Source: Azoarcus sp. (lineage in GTDB: Bacteria; Pseudomonadota; Gammaproteobacteria; Burkholderiales; Rhodocyclaceae). Taken from it: 5,250 bases of DNA. The stretch is taken from the NCBI GenBank assembly GCA_031258035.1, contig JAIRNL010000284.1, positions 1 through 5,250 on the forward strand, read 5' to 3'. Below the pieces are notes generated by a model. The model made no database searches. It was not told the origin of the DNA and was given only the letters and a program-made list of their open reading frames with translations. Shown here piece after piece: positions 1 to 5,247 of this stretch; the first letter of the stretch is position 1; every line of letters starts with the position of its first letter. The position numbers and the translations under genes were made by a program.

Positions 1-230
1 GCTGTCGTGTGCAGGATCTGGCGTTGCAGATTGCTGACTTCCACCGTGTCGCCGTCAGCCAGCGTCAACTGGCCGACGCCGGCGCCAGCCAGGTACAGGG
101 CGGCGGGCGAACCCAGCCCACCTACGCCGACGATGAGGACGTGGCCGCGCAAGATGCGCGCCTGTCCTTCGATTCCCAATTCCTCCAGAAGAATGTGGCG
201 GCTGTAGCGGAGCAACTGGGCGTCATCCAT
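1..230 (-). CDS. moeB: MoeB/HesA/ThiF-family adenylyltransferase, N-terminal part (gene runs off the left edge)
   Basis: The reverse strand from the ATG at 230 gives 76 codons with no stop before the window edge. Seen: an N-terminal LLRYSRHILL segment, whose second Arg (residue 11) matches the arginine that reaches into the partner subunit's ATP site in E1-like enzymes. The glycine-rich nucleotide-binding loop GVGGLGSPAA is at residues 35-44, an Asp at 59 follows the second strand, and SNLQRQILH is at 66-74. Family knowledge: these dimeric cytosolic enzymes adenylate the C-terminal Gly-Gly of a ubiquitin-like sulfur carrier, MoaD for MoeB (molybdopterin synthesis) or ThiS for ThiF (thiamine synthesis). 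The N-terminal domain alone does not separate MoeB from ThiF. MoeB is the more usual name for proteins with this wording, so the symbol is provisional. No upstream in-frame start or strong Shine-Dalgarno is visible. A good promoter (284-313) lies about 50 bases upstream. The gene is divergent from hemB. Confidence 0.9.
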   Translation of the reverse strand, partial: MDDAQLLRYSRHILLEELGIEGQARILRGHVLIVGVGGLGSPAALYLAGAGVGQLTLADGDTVEVSNLQRQILHTT

Positions 231-283
231 ATCGGATATCCGGAAAGGCGCGGCGCGGGGTGGATGCGAAATAAGAAGCCCGG

Positions 284-313
284 ATTATACAGAGAGTGGA
301 TAGAGGCCGTGAA
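284..313 (-). promoter_or_regulatory. Sigma70-type promoter for the moeB-like gene
   Basis: Read on the minus strand, the -35 box is TTCACG (308-313, 4 of 6 to TTGACA) and the -10 box is a perfect TATAAT (284-289), with an 18-base spacer. The predicted transcript starts near 276, leaving a leader of about 46 bases before the ATG at 230. The exact -10 and its place in a divergent intergenic gap support the call. The -35 is mediocre. Confidence 0.6.
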
Positions 314-322
314 AATGGGCGC

Positions 323-351
323 TTGGCAGTGCCCGGTCGGTGCGATTTAAT
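323..351 (+). promoter_or_regulatory. Sigma70-type promoter for hemB
   Basis: TTGGCA (323-328, 5 of 6 to consensus) and TTTAAT (346-351, 5 of 6) are separated by exactly 17 bases. The predicted start of transcription is near 358, giving a short leader of about 24 bases before the hemB ATG at 382. The -10 box lies inside the longer open frame that begins with GTG at 340, which argues against that GTG as the start of translation. Confidence 0.65.
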
Positions 352-369
352 GACGTTCCGAAACGTTTC

Positions 370-374
370 GAGGA
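370..374 (+). promoter_or_regulatory. Ribosome binding site of hemB
   Basis: GAGGA lies 7 bases before the ATG at 382. Together with the promoter overlapping the upstream GTG (340), it fixes the hemB start at 382. Confidence 0.75.
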
Positions 375-381
375 CGCCAAG

Positions 382-1398
382 ATGCCCGCCACCCCGGTTT
401 TCCCTTTTACACGCATGCGGCGCATGCGCCGTGATGATTTTTCCCGCCGCCTGATGCGTGAAAACCTGCTCACCGCCGATGATCTGATTTACCCGGTGTT
501 CGTGCAGGAGGGCAAGAACAAGGCGGCCGCGGTGCCCTCGATGCCGGGCGTGCAGCGTTTGTCGATCGATCGCCTGCTCGCGCTCGCCGAAGAGGCGCTC
601 AAACTGGGCGTGCCGGCGCTGGCGCTGTTTCCGGTGATCGAATTCGCCGACAAGAGCGAGGGCGCCGAGGAAGCCTGGAACCCGGACGGGCTGGTGCCGC
701 GCGCCGTGGCCGAACTCAAGACGCGCTTTCCGGCGCTCGGCGTGATCACCGATGTGGCGCTCGACCCTTACACCAGCCATGGCCAGGATGGCCTCATCGA
801 GCCGGGCGACCCCGAACGCTACGTGCTGAACGATGAAACCCTCGTCGCGCTCGCCCGCCAGGCGCTCTGCCACGCCCGCGCCGGCGCCGACGTGGTGGCG
901 CCCTCCGACATGATGGACGGCCGGGTGGCGAGAATTCGCGCCGAACTCGACCGCAGCCACCTCATCCATACCCGCATCCTGGCTTACTCGGCCAAGTACG
1001 CATCGAGCTTCTACGGCCCCTTCCGGGACGCGGTGGGCTCGGCCGGCAATCTCGGCAAGGGCAACAAATATACCTACCAGATGGATCCGGCCAACAGCGA
1101 CGAGGCGATCCGCGAAGTGACGCTCGACATTTCCGAAGGCGCCGATATGTTCATGGTCAAGCCCGGCCTGCCCTATCTCGATGTCGTGCATCGGGTCAAG
1201 ACGGAACTGGGTGTGCCGACATTCGCCTATCAGGTGAGCGGCGAATACGCAATGCTCAAGGCCGCCGCGCAACAGGGCTGGGTCGACGAAAAAGCCTGTG
1301 TGCTCGAATCGCTTCTCGCGTTCAAGCGCGCCGGCGCGGACGGCATCCTGACCTATTACGCGCTCGATGCGGCGCGCTGGTTGAAAGAGGGCCGCTGA
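382..1398 (+). CDS. hemB: Delta-aminolevulinic acid dehydratase (porphobilinogen synthase), Mg-type
   Basis: A 338-residue protein of normal family length. It condenses two 5-aminolevulinate molecules to porphobilinogen in the cytosol, an early step to heme, siroheme and other tetrapyrroles. Seen: the basic N-terminal arm RMRRMRRDDF (11-20); the first active-site lysine in YSAKYASSFYGPFRD (K205); the Schiff-base lysine in MFMVKPGLPYLD (K260); and GSAGNLGKGNKYTYQMDPAN (219-238), typical of the family. The metal-site segment (124-137) reads DVALDPYTSHGQDG. It has Ala and Asp where zinc enzymes carry cysteines, so this is the zinc-independent, Mg2+-responsive class known from Pseudomonas and relatives. 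I prefer the ATG at 382 to the in-frame GTG at 340 because of the GAGGA site and because family members begin just before the arm. The gene has its own promoter and is divergent from the moeB-like gene. A small exported-protein gene follows after 29 bases with no terminator between. Confidence 0.98.
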   Translation: MPATPVFPFTRMRRMRRDDFSRRLMRENLLTADDLIYPVFVQEGKNKAAAVPSMPGVQRLSIDRLLALAEEALKLGVPALALFPVIEFADKSEGAEEAWNPDGLVPRAVAELKTRFPALGVITDVALDPYTSHGQDGLIEPGDPERYVLNDETLVALARQALCHARAGADVVAPSDMMDGRVARIRAELDRSHLIHTRILAYSAKYASSFYGPFRDAVGSAGNLGKGNKYTYQMDPANSDEAIREVTLDISEGADMFMVKPGLPYLDVVHRVKTELGVPTFAYQVSGEYAMLKAAAQQGWVDEKACVLESLLAFKRAGADGILTYYALDAARWLKEGR

Positions 1399-1427
1399 TC
1401 GCGCGCTTTTCCTTCCTGGACGATACC

Positions 1428-1766
1428 GTGTCGTTGCGCGCCTTCCTCATCCTTGCGCCGCTGATCGTGACCGGCCTGGTTCACACGGTCGCGGCGGCGC
1501 AGGAAACGGCATCCACGCCAAGGGAGACGGAACAGGCCGGGCAGGCCGCCCGGTCGTCCGGCGAGGGCGGGCGCGATCTCGCCGGCTACCGTTTTCCCGC
1601 GCTGGCTGCCACGGTGGCGGCGGCGCAGAACATGGCCCATGCGATGATCCTGCGCGACTACTGCGCCAACGCCGGATTACCGGCGGAATTCGTGCGCGAG
1701 CGCCTGGCGCGCTTCAGCCGCATGACCGGGCGCGAAGAAACCTGCCGCAGCCTGCTCGATTATTGA
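1428..1766 (+). CDS. Small exported protein of unknown function
   Basis: A 112-residue protein from a GTG start; TTG at 1434 is an alternative, and only a weak TGGA precedes the GTG. I do not recognise a named family. Residues 1-24 form a clear Sec signal: a short N-region with Arg, a hydrophobic core (AFLILAPLIVTGLV) and a probable AAA cleavage site before QE. A polar, low-complexity stretch (25-53) follows, then a compact C-terminal part (55-112) that looks folded and mostly helical. That part has two cysteines, in RDYCANAG and EETCRSLLDY, about 30 residues apart, which could form a periplasmic disulfide. The gene lies 29 bases after hemB on the same strand and probably shares its transcript. 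Its last 90 bases are antisense to the end of folK. The signal peptide and GC-rich codon pattern suggest it is real, but a function in heme metabolism would be a guess. Confidence 0.65.
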   Translation: MSLRAFLILAPLIVTGLVHTVAAAQETASTPRETEQAGQAARSSGEGGRDLAGYRFPALAATVAAAQNMAHAMILRDYCANAGLPAEFVRERLARFSRMTGREETCRSLLDY

Positions 1767-2285
1767 GCACGGGGCGGGCGCGGCGCGGACCTTTTCCAGG
1801 CGCGTGATGCGCTGATCGCGCACCGTCTCCAGCAAGGGCGCGAGCGCCCCGATGCCGGGGATGACGAGACCGGGGGCGATTTCAGCCAGGGGCAGGAGAA
1901 CGAAGGCGCGCTGGTGCAGGCGCGGGTGAGGCAGCGTGAGCGTCGGCGTGCGCAGCACGGTATCGCCGTGCAGCAGCAGATCGAGGTCGATGGGGCGCGG
2001 CGCGAGCGCCGTGGCGCGGGTGCGGCCGCCGCGGGTTTCGATTTCGAGCAGGGCTTCGAGCAGCGCCTGGGGCGCGAGGCGGGTATCGAGCGCGACGACG
2101 GCATTGATGTAATCCGGCTGCTTGCCGACGATGCCGAGCGGCGCGCTGCGATAACACGAGGAATGCGCGACGAGCCGGGTGTCCGGCAAGGCGGCGAGCG
2201 CCTCCAGGGCGCGGGCAAGCGCGGCGAACGGATCGCCCAGGTTGGCGCCGAAAGCGACGTGGGCGCGGCGTTGCCCGGCAATCAT
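1677..2285 (-). CDS. folK: 2-amino-4-hydroxy-6-hydroxymethyldihydropteridine pyrophosphokinase (HPPK)
   Basis: FolK transfers pyrophosphate from ATP to 6-hydroxymethyl-7,8-dihydropterin, the step before dihydropteroate synthase in folate synthesis (cytosol). Seen in the 202-residue product: FGANLGDP near the N-terminus (12-19); YRSAPLGIVGKQPDYINAVV (45-64), which forms the pterin pocket; and APRPIDLDLLLHGD (95-108), with the Mg-binding aspartates D100 and D102. The segment PHPRLHQRAFVLLPLAEIAP (119-138) follows. The start ATG overlaps the pcnB stop as ATGA, and no separate Shine-Dalgarno is evident, so translation is probably coupled to pcnB. The usual family length is about 160 residues. Here about 40 extra residues (163-202) follow the expected end, and the last 30 codons run antisense through the end of the small exported-protein gene. 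The core is certain. Whether the tail is functional or simply read-through to the next stop is not clear. Confidence 0.95.
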   Translation of the reverse strand: MIAGQRRAHVAFGANLGDPFAALARALEALAALPDTRLVAHSSCYRSAPLGIVGKQPDYINAVVALDTRLAPQALLEALLEIETRGGRTRATALAPRPIDLDLLLHGDTVLRTPTLTLPHPRLHQRAFVLLPLAEIAPGLVIPGIGALAPLLETVRDQRITRLEKVRAAPAPCSIIEQAAAGFFAPGHAAEARQALAHEFRR

Positions 2286-3649
2286 CGGTTCGGGGCGTCA
2301 TCGGACGGCGCGCCATCGGGCGCGCCGTCGGCGGTTCTGGCTTTGCGGCGTCGACGTTTGCGGCGCGCCGGCGCATCGCCCGCGGGCGCGGCGCGCAACA
2401 ACGCCTCGCGCTCATCGTGGCCGGCGTGGGCGAAACGATCCCACCAGTCGGGAATCTCCTGCGCGATGCCGCCTGCCGCCGCGCGCAGGCAGAGGAAGTC
2501 CCAGCCGGCGCGAAACCGGGGATGCTCGATCAGGCGATGCGGCGTCTTGCCCGTGCGCTTCTCGAAGCGCGGTTGCAGCGCCCACAAATCCTTGATGTCG
2601 CCCGCGATGCGGCGAGTGATCGCCAGCTGCGTCGCCTGCGTGTCGAGGATCTTGTCCATCGCCTCGAAAAGCGCCGGATACGGCGCCACGCCGGCCGCCT
2701 GGCGCTCCCGCCATACCCGGATGACTTCAGGCCAGAGCAGGGCGGCGAAAAGAAAACCGGACGACACCGGCTTGTCGGCGCGCACCCGCGCGTCGGTGTT
2801 TTCCAGCGCCAGCCAGATGAAGCGTTCGCCCACGGGCTGGTCGAGGATGACATCGAGCAGCGGCAGCAGGCCGTGGTGCAGGCCCTCCTCGCGCAACTGC
2901 CCGACGCAGCGCACGGCGCTCCCCGACAGCAGCAGCTTGAGCATTTCGTCGAACAGCCGCGCCGTCGGCACGTTTTCGAGCAGCACCGCCATATCGCGGA
3001 TCGGCGCGCGCGCGGCGGGGTCGATGATGAGACCGAGCTTGGCCGCCAGCCGCACCGCGCGCAACATGCGCACCGGGTCTTCGCGGTAGCGGGTGCGCGG
3101 CTCGCCGATCATGCGCAGCGTCTTTTGCCGCAAGTCGGCGACGCCGTGGTGGTAGTCGATGATGGTTTCGGTCGCGGGGTCGTAATAGAGCGCGTTGATG
3201 GTGAAATCGCGCCGGATGGCGTCCTCGGCCTGGGTGCCGTAGACGTTGTCGGCGAGCACGCGGCCATGGCGGTCGGTTTCGGCCGACGCGCTGGCGCGGA
3301 AGGTGGAGACTTCGAGCGTCTCCGCGCCGGCCATGACGTGGACGATCCTGAAACGCCGCCCGATGATGCGCGAGCGGCGGAACAGCGCCCGGACTTCCTC
3401 GGGCGTGGCGCTGGTGGCGATATCGTGATCCTTGGGCGGACGCCCGATCAGCAGGTCGCGGATGGCGCCGCCGACGATGCAGGCCTGGTAGCCGTGCTCC
3501 TGGAGCGTGGCGCAAACCCTGACGGCCGCGGGCGAAACCTGCTCCCGGCGGATGCCGTGCTGGGCGACGGGGATGCGGGCGGGTTCGCCGAGGGGGGAAA
3601 TTTTCGCGGCGCGGCGGGTGAAAACCTTGCGCAGCAACTTGCGGATCAT
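2282..3649 (-). CDS. pcnB: Poly(A) polymerase I
   Basis: PcnB adds 3' poly(A) tails to mRNAs, decay fragments and small RNAs, marking them for exonuclease degradation. Seen in the 455-residue product: the class II nucleotidyltransferase core with IVGGAIRDLLIGRPPKDHD (58-76), where D74 and D76 are the metal-binding pair. IIGRRFRIVHVM (95-106) is the signature that separates bacterial poly(A) polymerases from CCA-adding enzymes. ETLEVSTFR (110-118), RRDFTINALYYDP (146-158) and RYREDPVRMLRAVRLAAK (187-204) form the rest of the head and neck. The C-terminus ends in an arginine/lysine cluster (429-438), as in E. coli, probably for RNA contact. I chose the ATG at 3649 (MIRKLLRKVF), which resembles related N-termini, over the in-frame TTG at 3688, although neither has a good Shine-Dalgarno. 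The stop overlaps the folK start by 4 bases, the conserved pcnB-folK arrangement. Confidence 0.96.
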   Translation of the reverse strand: MIRKLLRKVFTRRAAKISPLGEPARIPVAQHGIRREQVSPAAVRVCATLQEHGYQACIVGGAIRDLLIGRPPKDHDIATSATPEEVRALFRRSRIIGRRFRIVHVMAGAETLEVSTFRASASAETDRHGRVLADNVYGTQAEDAIRRDFTINALYYDPATETIIDYHHGVADLRQKTLRMIGEPRTRYREDPVRMLRAVRLAAKLGLIIDPAARAPIRDMAVLLENVPTARLFDEMLKLLLSGSAVRCVGQLREEGLHHGLLPLLDVILDQPVGERFIWLALENTDARVRADKPVSSGFLFAALLWPEVIRVWRERQAAGVAPYPALFEAMDKILDTQATQLAITRRIAGDIKDLWALQPRFEKRTGKTPHRLIEHPRFRAGWDFLCLRAAAGGIAQEIPDWWDRFAHAGHDEREALLRAAPAGDAPARRKRRRRKARTADGAPDGAPSDDAPNR

Positions 3650-3677
3650 CTGGGAGCGGGGCGTTTCCGGGGGCGAA

Positions 3678-3708
3678 CAGGCGCGCAATGATAACCGATG
3701 CGCGCCTG
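3678..3708. repeat. 10-bp perfect inverted repeat upstream of pcnB
   Basis: Arms CAGGCGCGCA (3678-3687) and TGCGCGCCTG (3699-3708) pair without mismatch around an 11-base loop. Neither strand has a T-run after the stem, so it is not a standard intrinsic terminator. On the minus strand a TATCAT (-10-like, 5 of 6; plus positions 3688-3693) lies at the edge of the loop, about 39 bases before the pcnB ATG, with no good -35 box. It could be an operator, a stem in the leader of a membrane-protein/pcnB transcript, or a processing site. The role is unknown, but the symmetry is certain. Confidence 0.6.
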
Positions 3709-3727
3709 GATGGCTGCGGGAACGTTT

Positions 3728-4864
3728 CTAACCCTGGATTTTGCCGCCGCATTCGCCGCAGAAGCGGTCGCCGGGCAGGATGGCCGCCTGGCAGTGGGGG
3801 CAGGCCGCGGCCTCTGGCCTGGCTTCGGCGGGGCGCGCGGCCAGGATGTCCGGGGCGTCGTCCGCCGTTCCGGGCGCGGCGGCGGCGGGCGGCGGGGGGG
3901 CAGCGATGCGCGTTTCGGCTGGCTGGATCGTGGGTTCCTTTTTCTCCGGGAAAACGTGGGAGGGCGCGTCCGGAACACCTTCCCTCGCCTGGGCCGGCGC
4001 CGGATCCGCGGCGAGTCGCAGATAGATCAGGCTCAGGCCCATCATAGCCAGGGCCGTGACGGCGACCGATACCAACACCAGGGCGAGCATGGAGCCGAAA
4101 GCGAATGCCATCGCGTATTCATTGCCCGCGCCCAGGGCGACGCCGGAGACGATGCCCGGCAGGATCGGGATGCTCAACACTGATGACGAGGCGCCCGCCA
4201 CAGCCAGATAGCCGAGCGCGACAATGCCGGAAAGCGCGGTTTCGATCAGGAACAAGAGCAATGCGAGCGCGAGGAGGAGCGTCAGCAGATCCGGGCCGCG
4301 GCGGGCGGCGAGCCGCGCGAGGATGGACAGGGTTTCGCCGGCGGTGGCGCCATTCCAGGTGGCGGGGCCTGCCATTGCGCAGGCTGCGGTAAAGCCGAAA
4401 AACAACAGCCCCGCCGCGATAGCCAGGATCGGGAAAAGCACGGCATAGAGCGCCGGGCCGAGGAAGGGAACCCTGCACACGAAAAGCAGCAGGTAGAGAA
4501 AAAGGAAAAAGACCGCCGTGACCGCGAGGCCAGCCAGGACGACGCCGATGTGCCGCAGGGCGGTGGGGATGCCGTCGAGCACGGCCTTGCCGAGCGCGCG
4601 CGTCTCCCGTCCGCGGGCCTGGTCCATGAGCAACAGGCCGGCGCAGGCCCCGCCCACGGGGAATATCAGCAGGAAAACGACGGCGTACAGCGTGACGGCC
4701 ATGAAAGAGCTGGAGCCGCCCAGGCTGTTTCCGAGCCAGATCAAGCCGCCAGCCAGCAGTCCGGTGACGAGAAGGGCGAACAGGGCTTTCTCGTTGCGCA
4801 GTGCTTCGGCAACCCGCAACAGGTCGGCATGACGGGGTCCCGGTTCGGGCGGGTTCAGGCTCAT
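3728..4864 (-). CDS. Polytopic membrane protein with C-terminal zinc ribbon, function unknown
   Basis: A 378-residue protein with three parts. Residues 1-25 are hydrophilic. Residues 26-283 contain about six or seven hydrophobic segments (roughly 26-45, 53-80, 105-130, 134-163, 192-218, a weaker 225-247, and 251-283), with charged loops at 81-104 and 183-192. A flexible Pro/Ala-rich linker (287-352) with a run of four prolines leads to a C-terminal zinc ribbon: CPHC (355-358), ten residues, then CGEC (369-372). Zinc ribbons of this short type are common on membrane and regulatory proteins, and the ribbon should lie in the cytoplasm. The start ATG has GGAG 6 bases upstream. The gene sits 39 bases after the small Cys-containing protein gene and 78 bases before pcnB, all on one strand, so co-transcription with the Cys gene is likely. 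I do not recognise a characterised homologue. Transport or membrane sensing are both possible and neither is supported directly. Confidence 0.88.
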   Translation of the reverse strand: MSLNPPEPGPRHADLLRVAEALRNEKALFALLVTGLLAGGLIWLGNSLGGSSSFMAVTLYAVVFLLIFPVGGACAGLLLMDQARGRETRALGKAVLDGIPTALRHIGVVLAGLAVTAVFFLFLYLLLFVCRVPFLGPALYAVLFPILAIAAGLLFFGFTAACAMAGPATWNGATAGETLSILARLAARRGPDLLTLLLALALLLFLIETALSGIVALGYLAVAGASSSVLSIPILPGIVSGVALGAGNEYAMAFAFGSMLALVLVSVAVTALAMMGLSLIYLRLAADPAPAQAREGVPDAPSHVFPEKKEPTIQPAETRIAAPPPPAAAAPGTADDAPDILAARPAEARPEAAACPHCQAAILPGDRFCGECGGKIQG

Positions 4865-4870
4865 GTGGTT

Positions 4871-4874
4871 CTCC
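4871..4874 (-). promoter_or_regulatory. Ribosome binding site of the zinc-ribbon membrane protein gene
   Basis: On the minus strand GGAG lies 6 bases before the ATG at 4864 and supports that start. Confidence 0.65.
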
Positions 4875-4903
4875 GGCGATGGCGATTCATGTGAAGGTTG
4901 TCC

Positions 4904-5227
4904 TCAAAGCGATGCGCCCTTGCATTCAGGCAGGTTTTCCCAGCGCTCCGAACAGAATCGTTCGCGCGCCCTTGCGCGGCAGAAGAAGTCCTCGCAATTA
5001 GCCAGTTCCCGGCGCAGGCGACCGAGCCAGGGCGGGGAATCCGGGATGCGCTGCCGGGATGTCGCCGCCGGGCGGGCGGCGGGCGCGGGCGCCATGGCGT
5101 GCTCGGGCGCGGCGGTTTGTACTGGCGTCCGCCCGGGTCTTGGCTCGGGCGCCTCGGGCGGCGCGAAAGGCAAGTTCCTCTTGAGATATTGAGGCTTTAG
5201 CGCGTAATTCTTTGATTCGTAAACCAA
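4904..5227 (-). CDS. Small Cys-containing protein, C-terminal part real, 5' end doubtful
   Basis: The open frame from a TTG at 5227 gives 107 residues. The convincing part is the C-terminus (about 65-104), which has four cysteines (C78, C83, C92, C102) in a regular helical setting, LANCEDFFCRAR then RFCSERW then PECKG, with conserved-looking aromatics. I believe similar short Cys/Trp tails occur in small uncharacterised betaproteobacterial proteins, but I cannot name a family. A Pro/Ala-rich stretch (22-56) precedes it. The first ~20 residues lie in AT-rich DNA that encodes a helix-turn-helix start in another frame, so they are probably not the native N-terminus. There is no signal peptide in the visible frame and no Shine-Dalgarno fits the TTG; a native start may have been lost. 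The stop is 39 bases before the zinc-ribbon membrane protein gene on the same strand, which suggests a shared transcript and perhaps a shared role. Confidence 0.55.
   Translation of the reverse strand: MVYESKNYALKPQYLKRNLPFAPPEAPEPRPGRTPVQTAAPEHAMAPAPAARPAATSRQRIPDSPPWLGRLRRELANCEDFFCRARARERFCSERWENLPECKGASL
5160..5175. other. Composition break and probable recombination junction
   Basis: Counting bases directly, 5091-5170 is 61 of 80 G+C (76%) and 5171-5250 is 26 of 80 (about 32%). The break coincides with the point where the helix-turn-helix coding similarity ends. No transposase, terminal inverted repeat or target duplication is visible. The octamer CTCGGGCG occurs at 5102, 5144 and 5153 just on the GC-rich side, the last two as a 9-base tandem, but this also simply encodes Pro-Glu-Ala repeats. 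Confidence 0.6.
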
Positions 5228-5243
5228 CAGATTCTTTTATCAT
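5160..5243 (-). pseudogene. Truncated XRE/Cro-CI-type helix-turn-helix regulator, N-terminal ~28 codons
   Basis: From an ATG at 5243 the minus strand encodes SVGLRIKELRAKASISQEEL followed by AFRA. This is a close match in pattern to the first helix and the start of the helix-turn-helix of XRE-family repressors (xGLRIKELRxxxxxSQEELAxRAG). That family includes phage repressors and restriction-modification controller proteins. The expected continuation, the recognition helix and ERG-type segment, is missing. After FRA the frame turns into Arg/Ala-rich sequence that looks like out-of-frame reading of GC-rich DNA, and it stops at 4998. The codons of this fragment are AT-rich, unlike every other gene in the window. 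I read it as the 5' remnant of a regulator cut off at a junction near 5165. Only 7 bases lie upstream in the window, so its ribosome binding site cannot be judged. Confidence 0.6.
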
Positions 5244-5247
5244 TATA
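5242..5247 (-). promoter_or_regulatory. -10-like TATAAT overlapping the start of the helix-turn-helix fragment
   Basis: A perfect TATAAT on the minus strand shares its last two bases with the ATG at 5243. If used, transcription would start near 5235, inside the fragment and upstream of the TTG at 5227, so it would express the downstream Cys-protein frame and not the regulator. The matching -35 would lie outside the window. In AT-rich DNA the hexamer may be chance. Confidence 0.25.

Noticed and set aside
340..381. GTG at 340 as the hemB start
   Set aside because: The -10 box of the hemB promoter lies within it, no ribosome binding site precedes it, and the extra 14 residues do not look like the family.
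418..431. Perfect 14-base palindrome CGGCGCATGCGCCG near the hemB 5' end
   Set aside because: It falls in the codons of the conserved RMRRMRR arm, so protein constraint and GC bias explain it. No other sign of an operator is seen.
223..1272. Minus-strand 349-codon open frame opposite hemB
   Set aside because: It lies against a certain hemB, has a His/Arg/Gly-rich composition without domain pattern, and overlaps the real moeB start. It is a shadow frame.
1399..1427. Possible terminator after hemB
   Set aside because: There is a short T-run (CTTTTCC) but no stem before it. Hairpins with T-tails were not found at any gene end in the window.
3650..3688. TTG at 3688 as the pcnB start, adding 13 residues
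   Set aside because: The extra residues (Pro/Ser-rich) do not resemble family N-termini, and the TTG lies inside the inverted repeat next to the possible -10. The ATG at 3649 fits better.
1914..3691. Long plus-strand open frames (391 and 424 codons) opposite pcnB and folK
   Set aside because: They are antisense to two certain genes, are rich in Arg/Ala/Gly with no recognisable motifs, and are expected from third-position GC bias.
3881..3902. G-rich run with seven consecutive G's, considered as a possible G-quadruplex or slippage site
   Set aside because: It encodes the Pro/Ala linker of the membrane protein on the other strand. The frame is intact on both sides, so there is no evidence of slippage.
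5102..5160. Three copies of CTCGGGCG near the composition break, considered as attachment-site or target repeats
   Set aside because: They encode low-complexity Pro-Glu-Ala codons, are all on one side of the junction, and no matching copy occurs on the AT-rich side.
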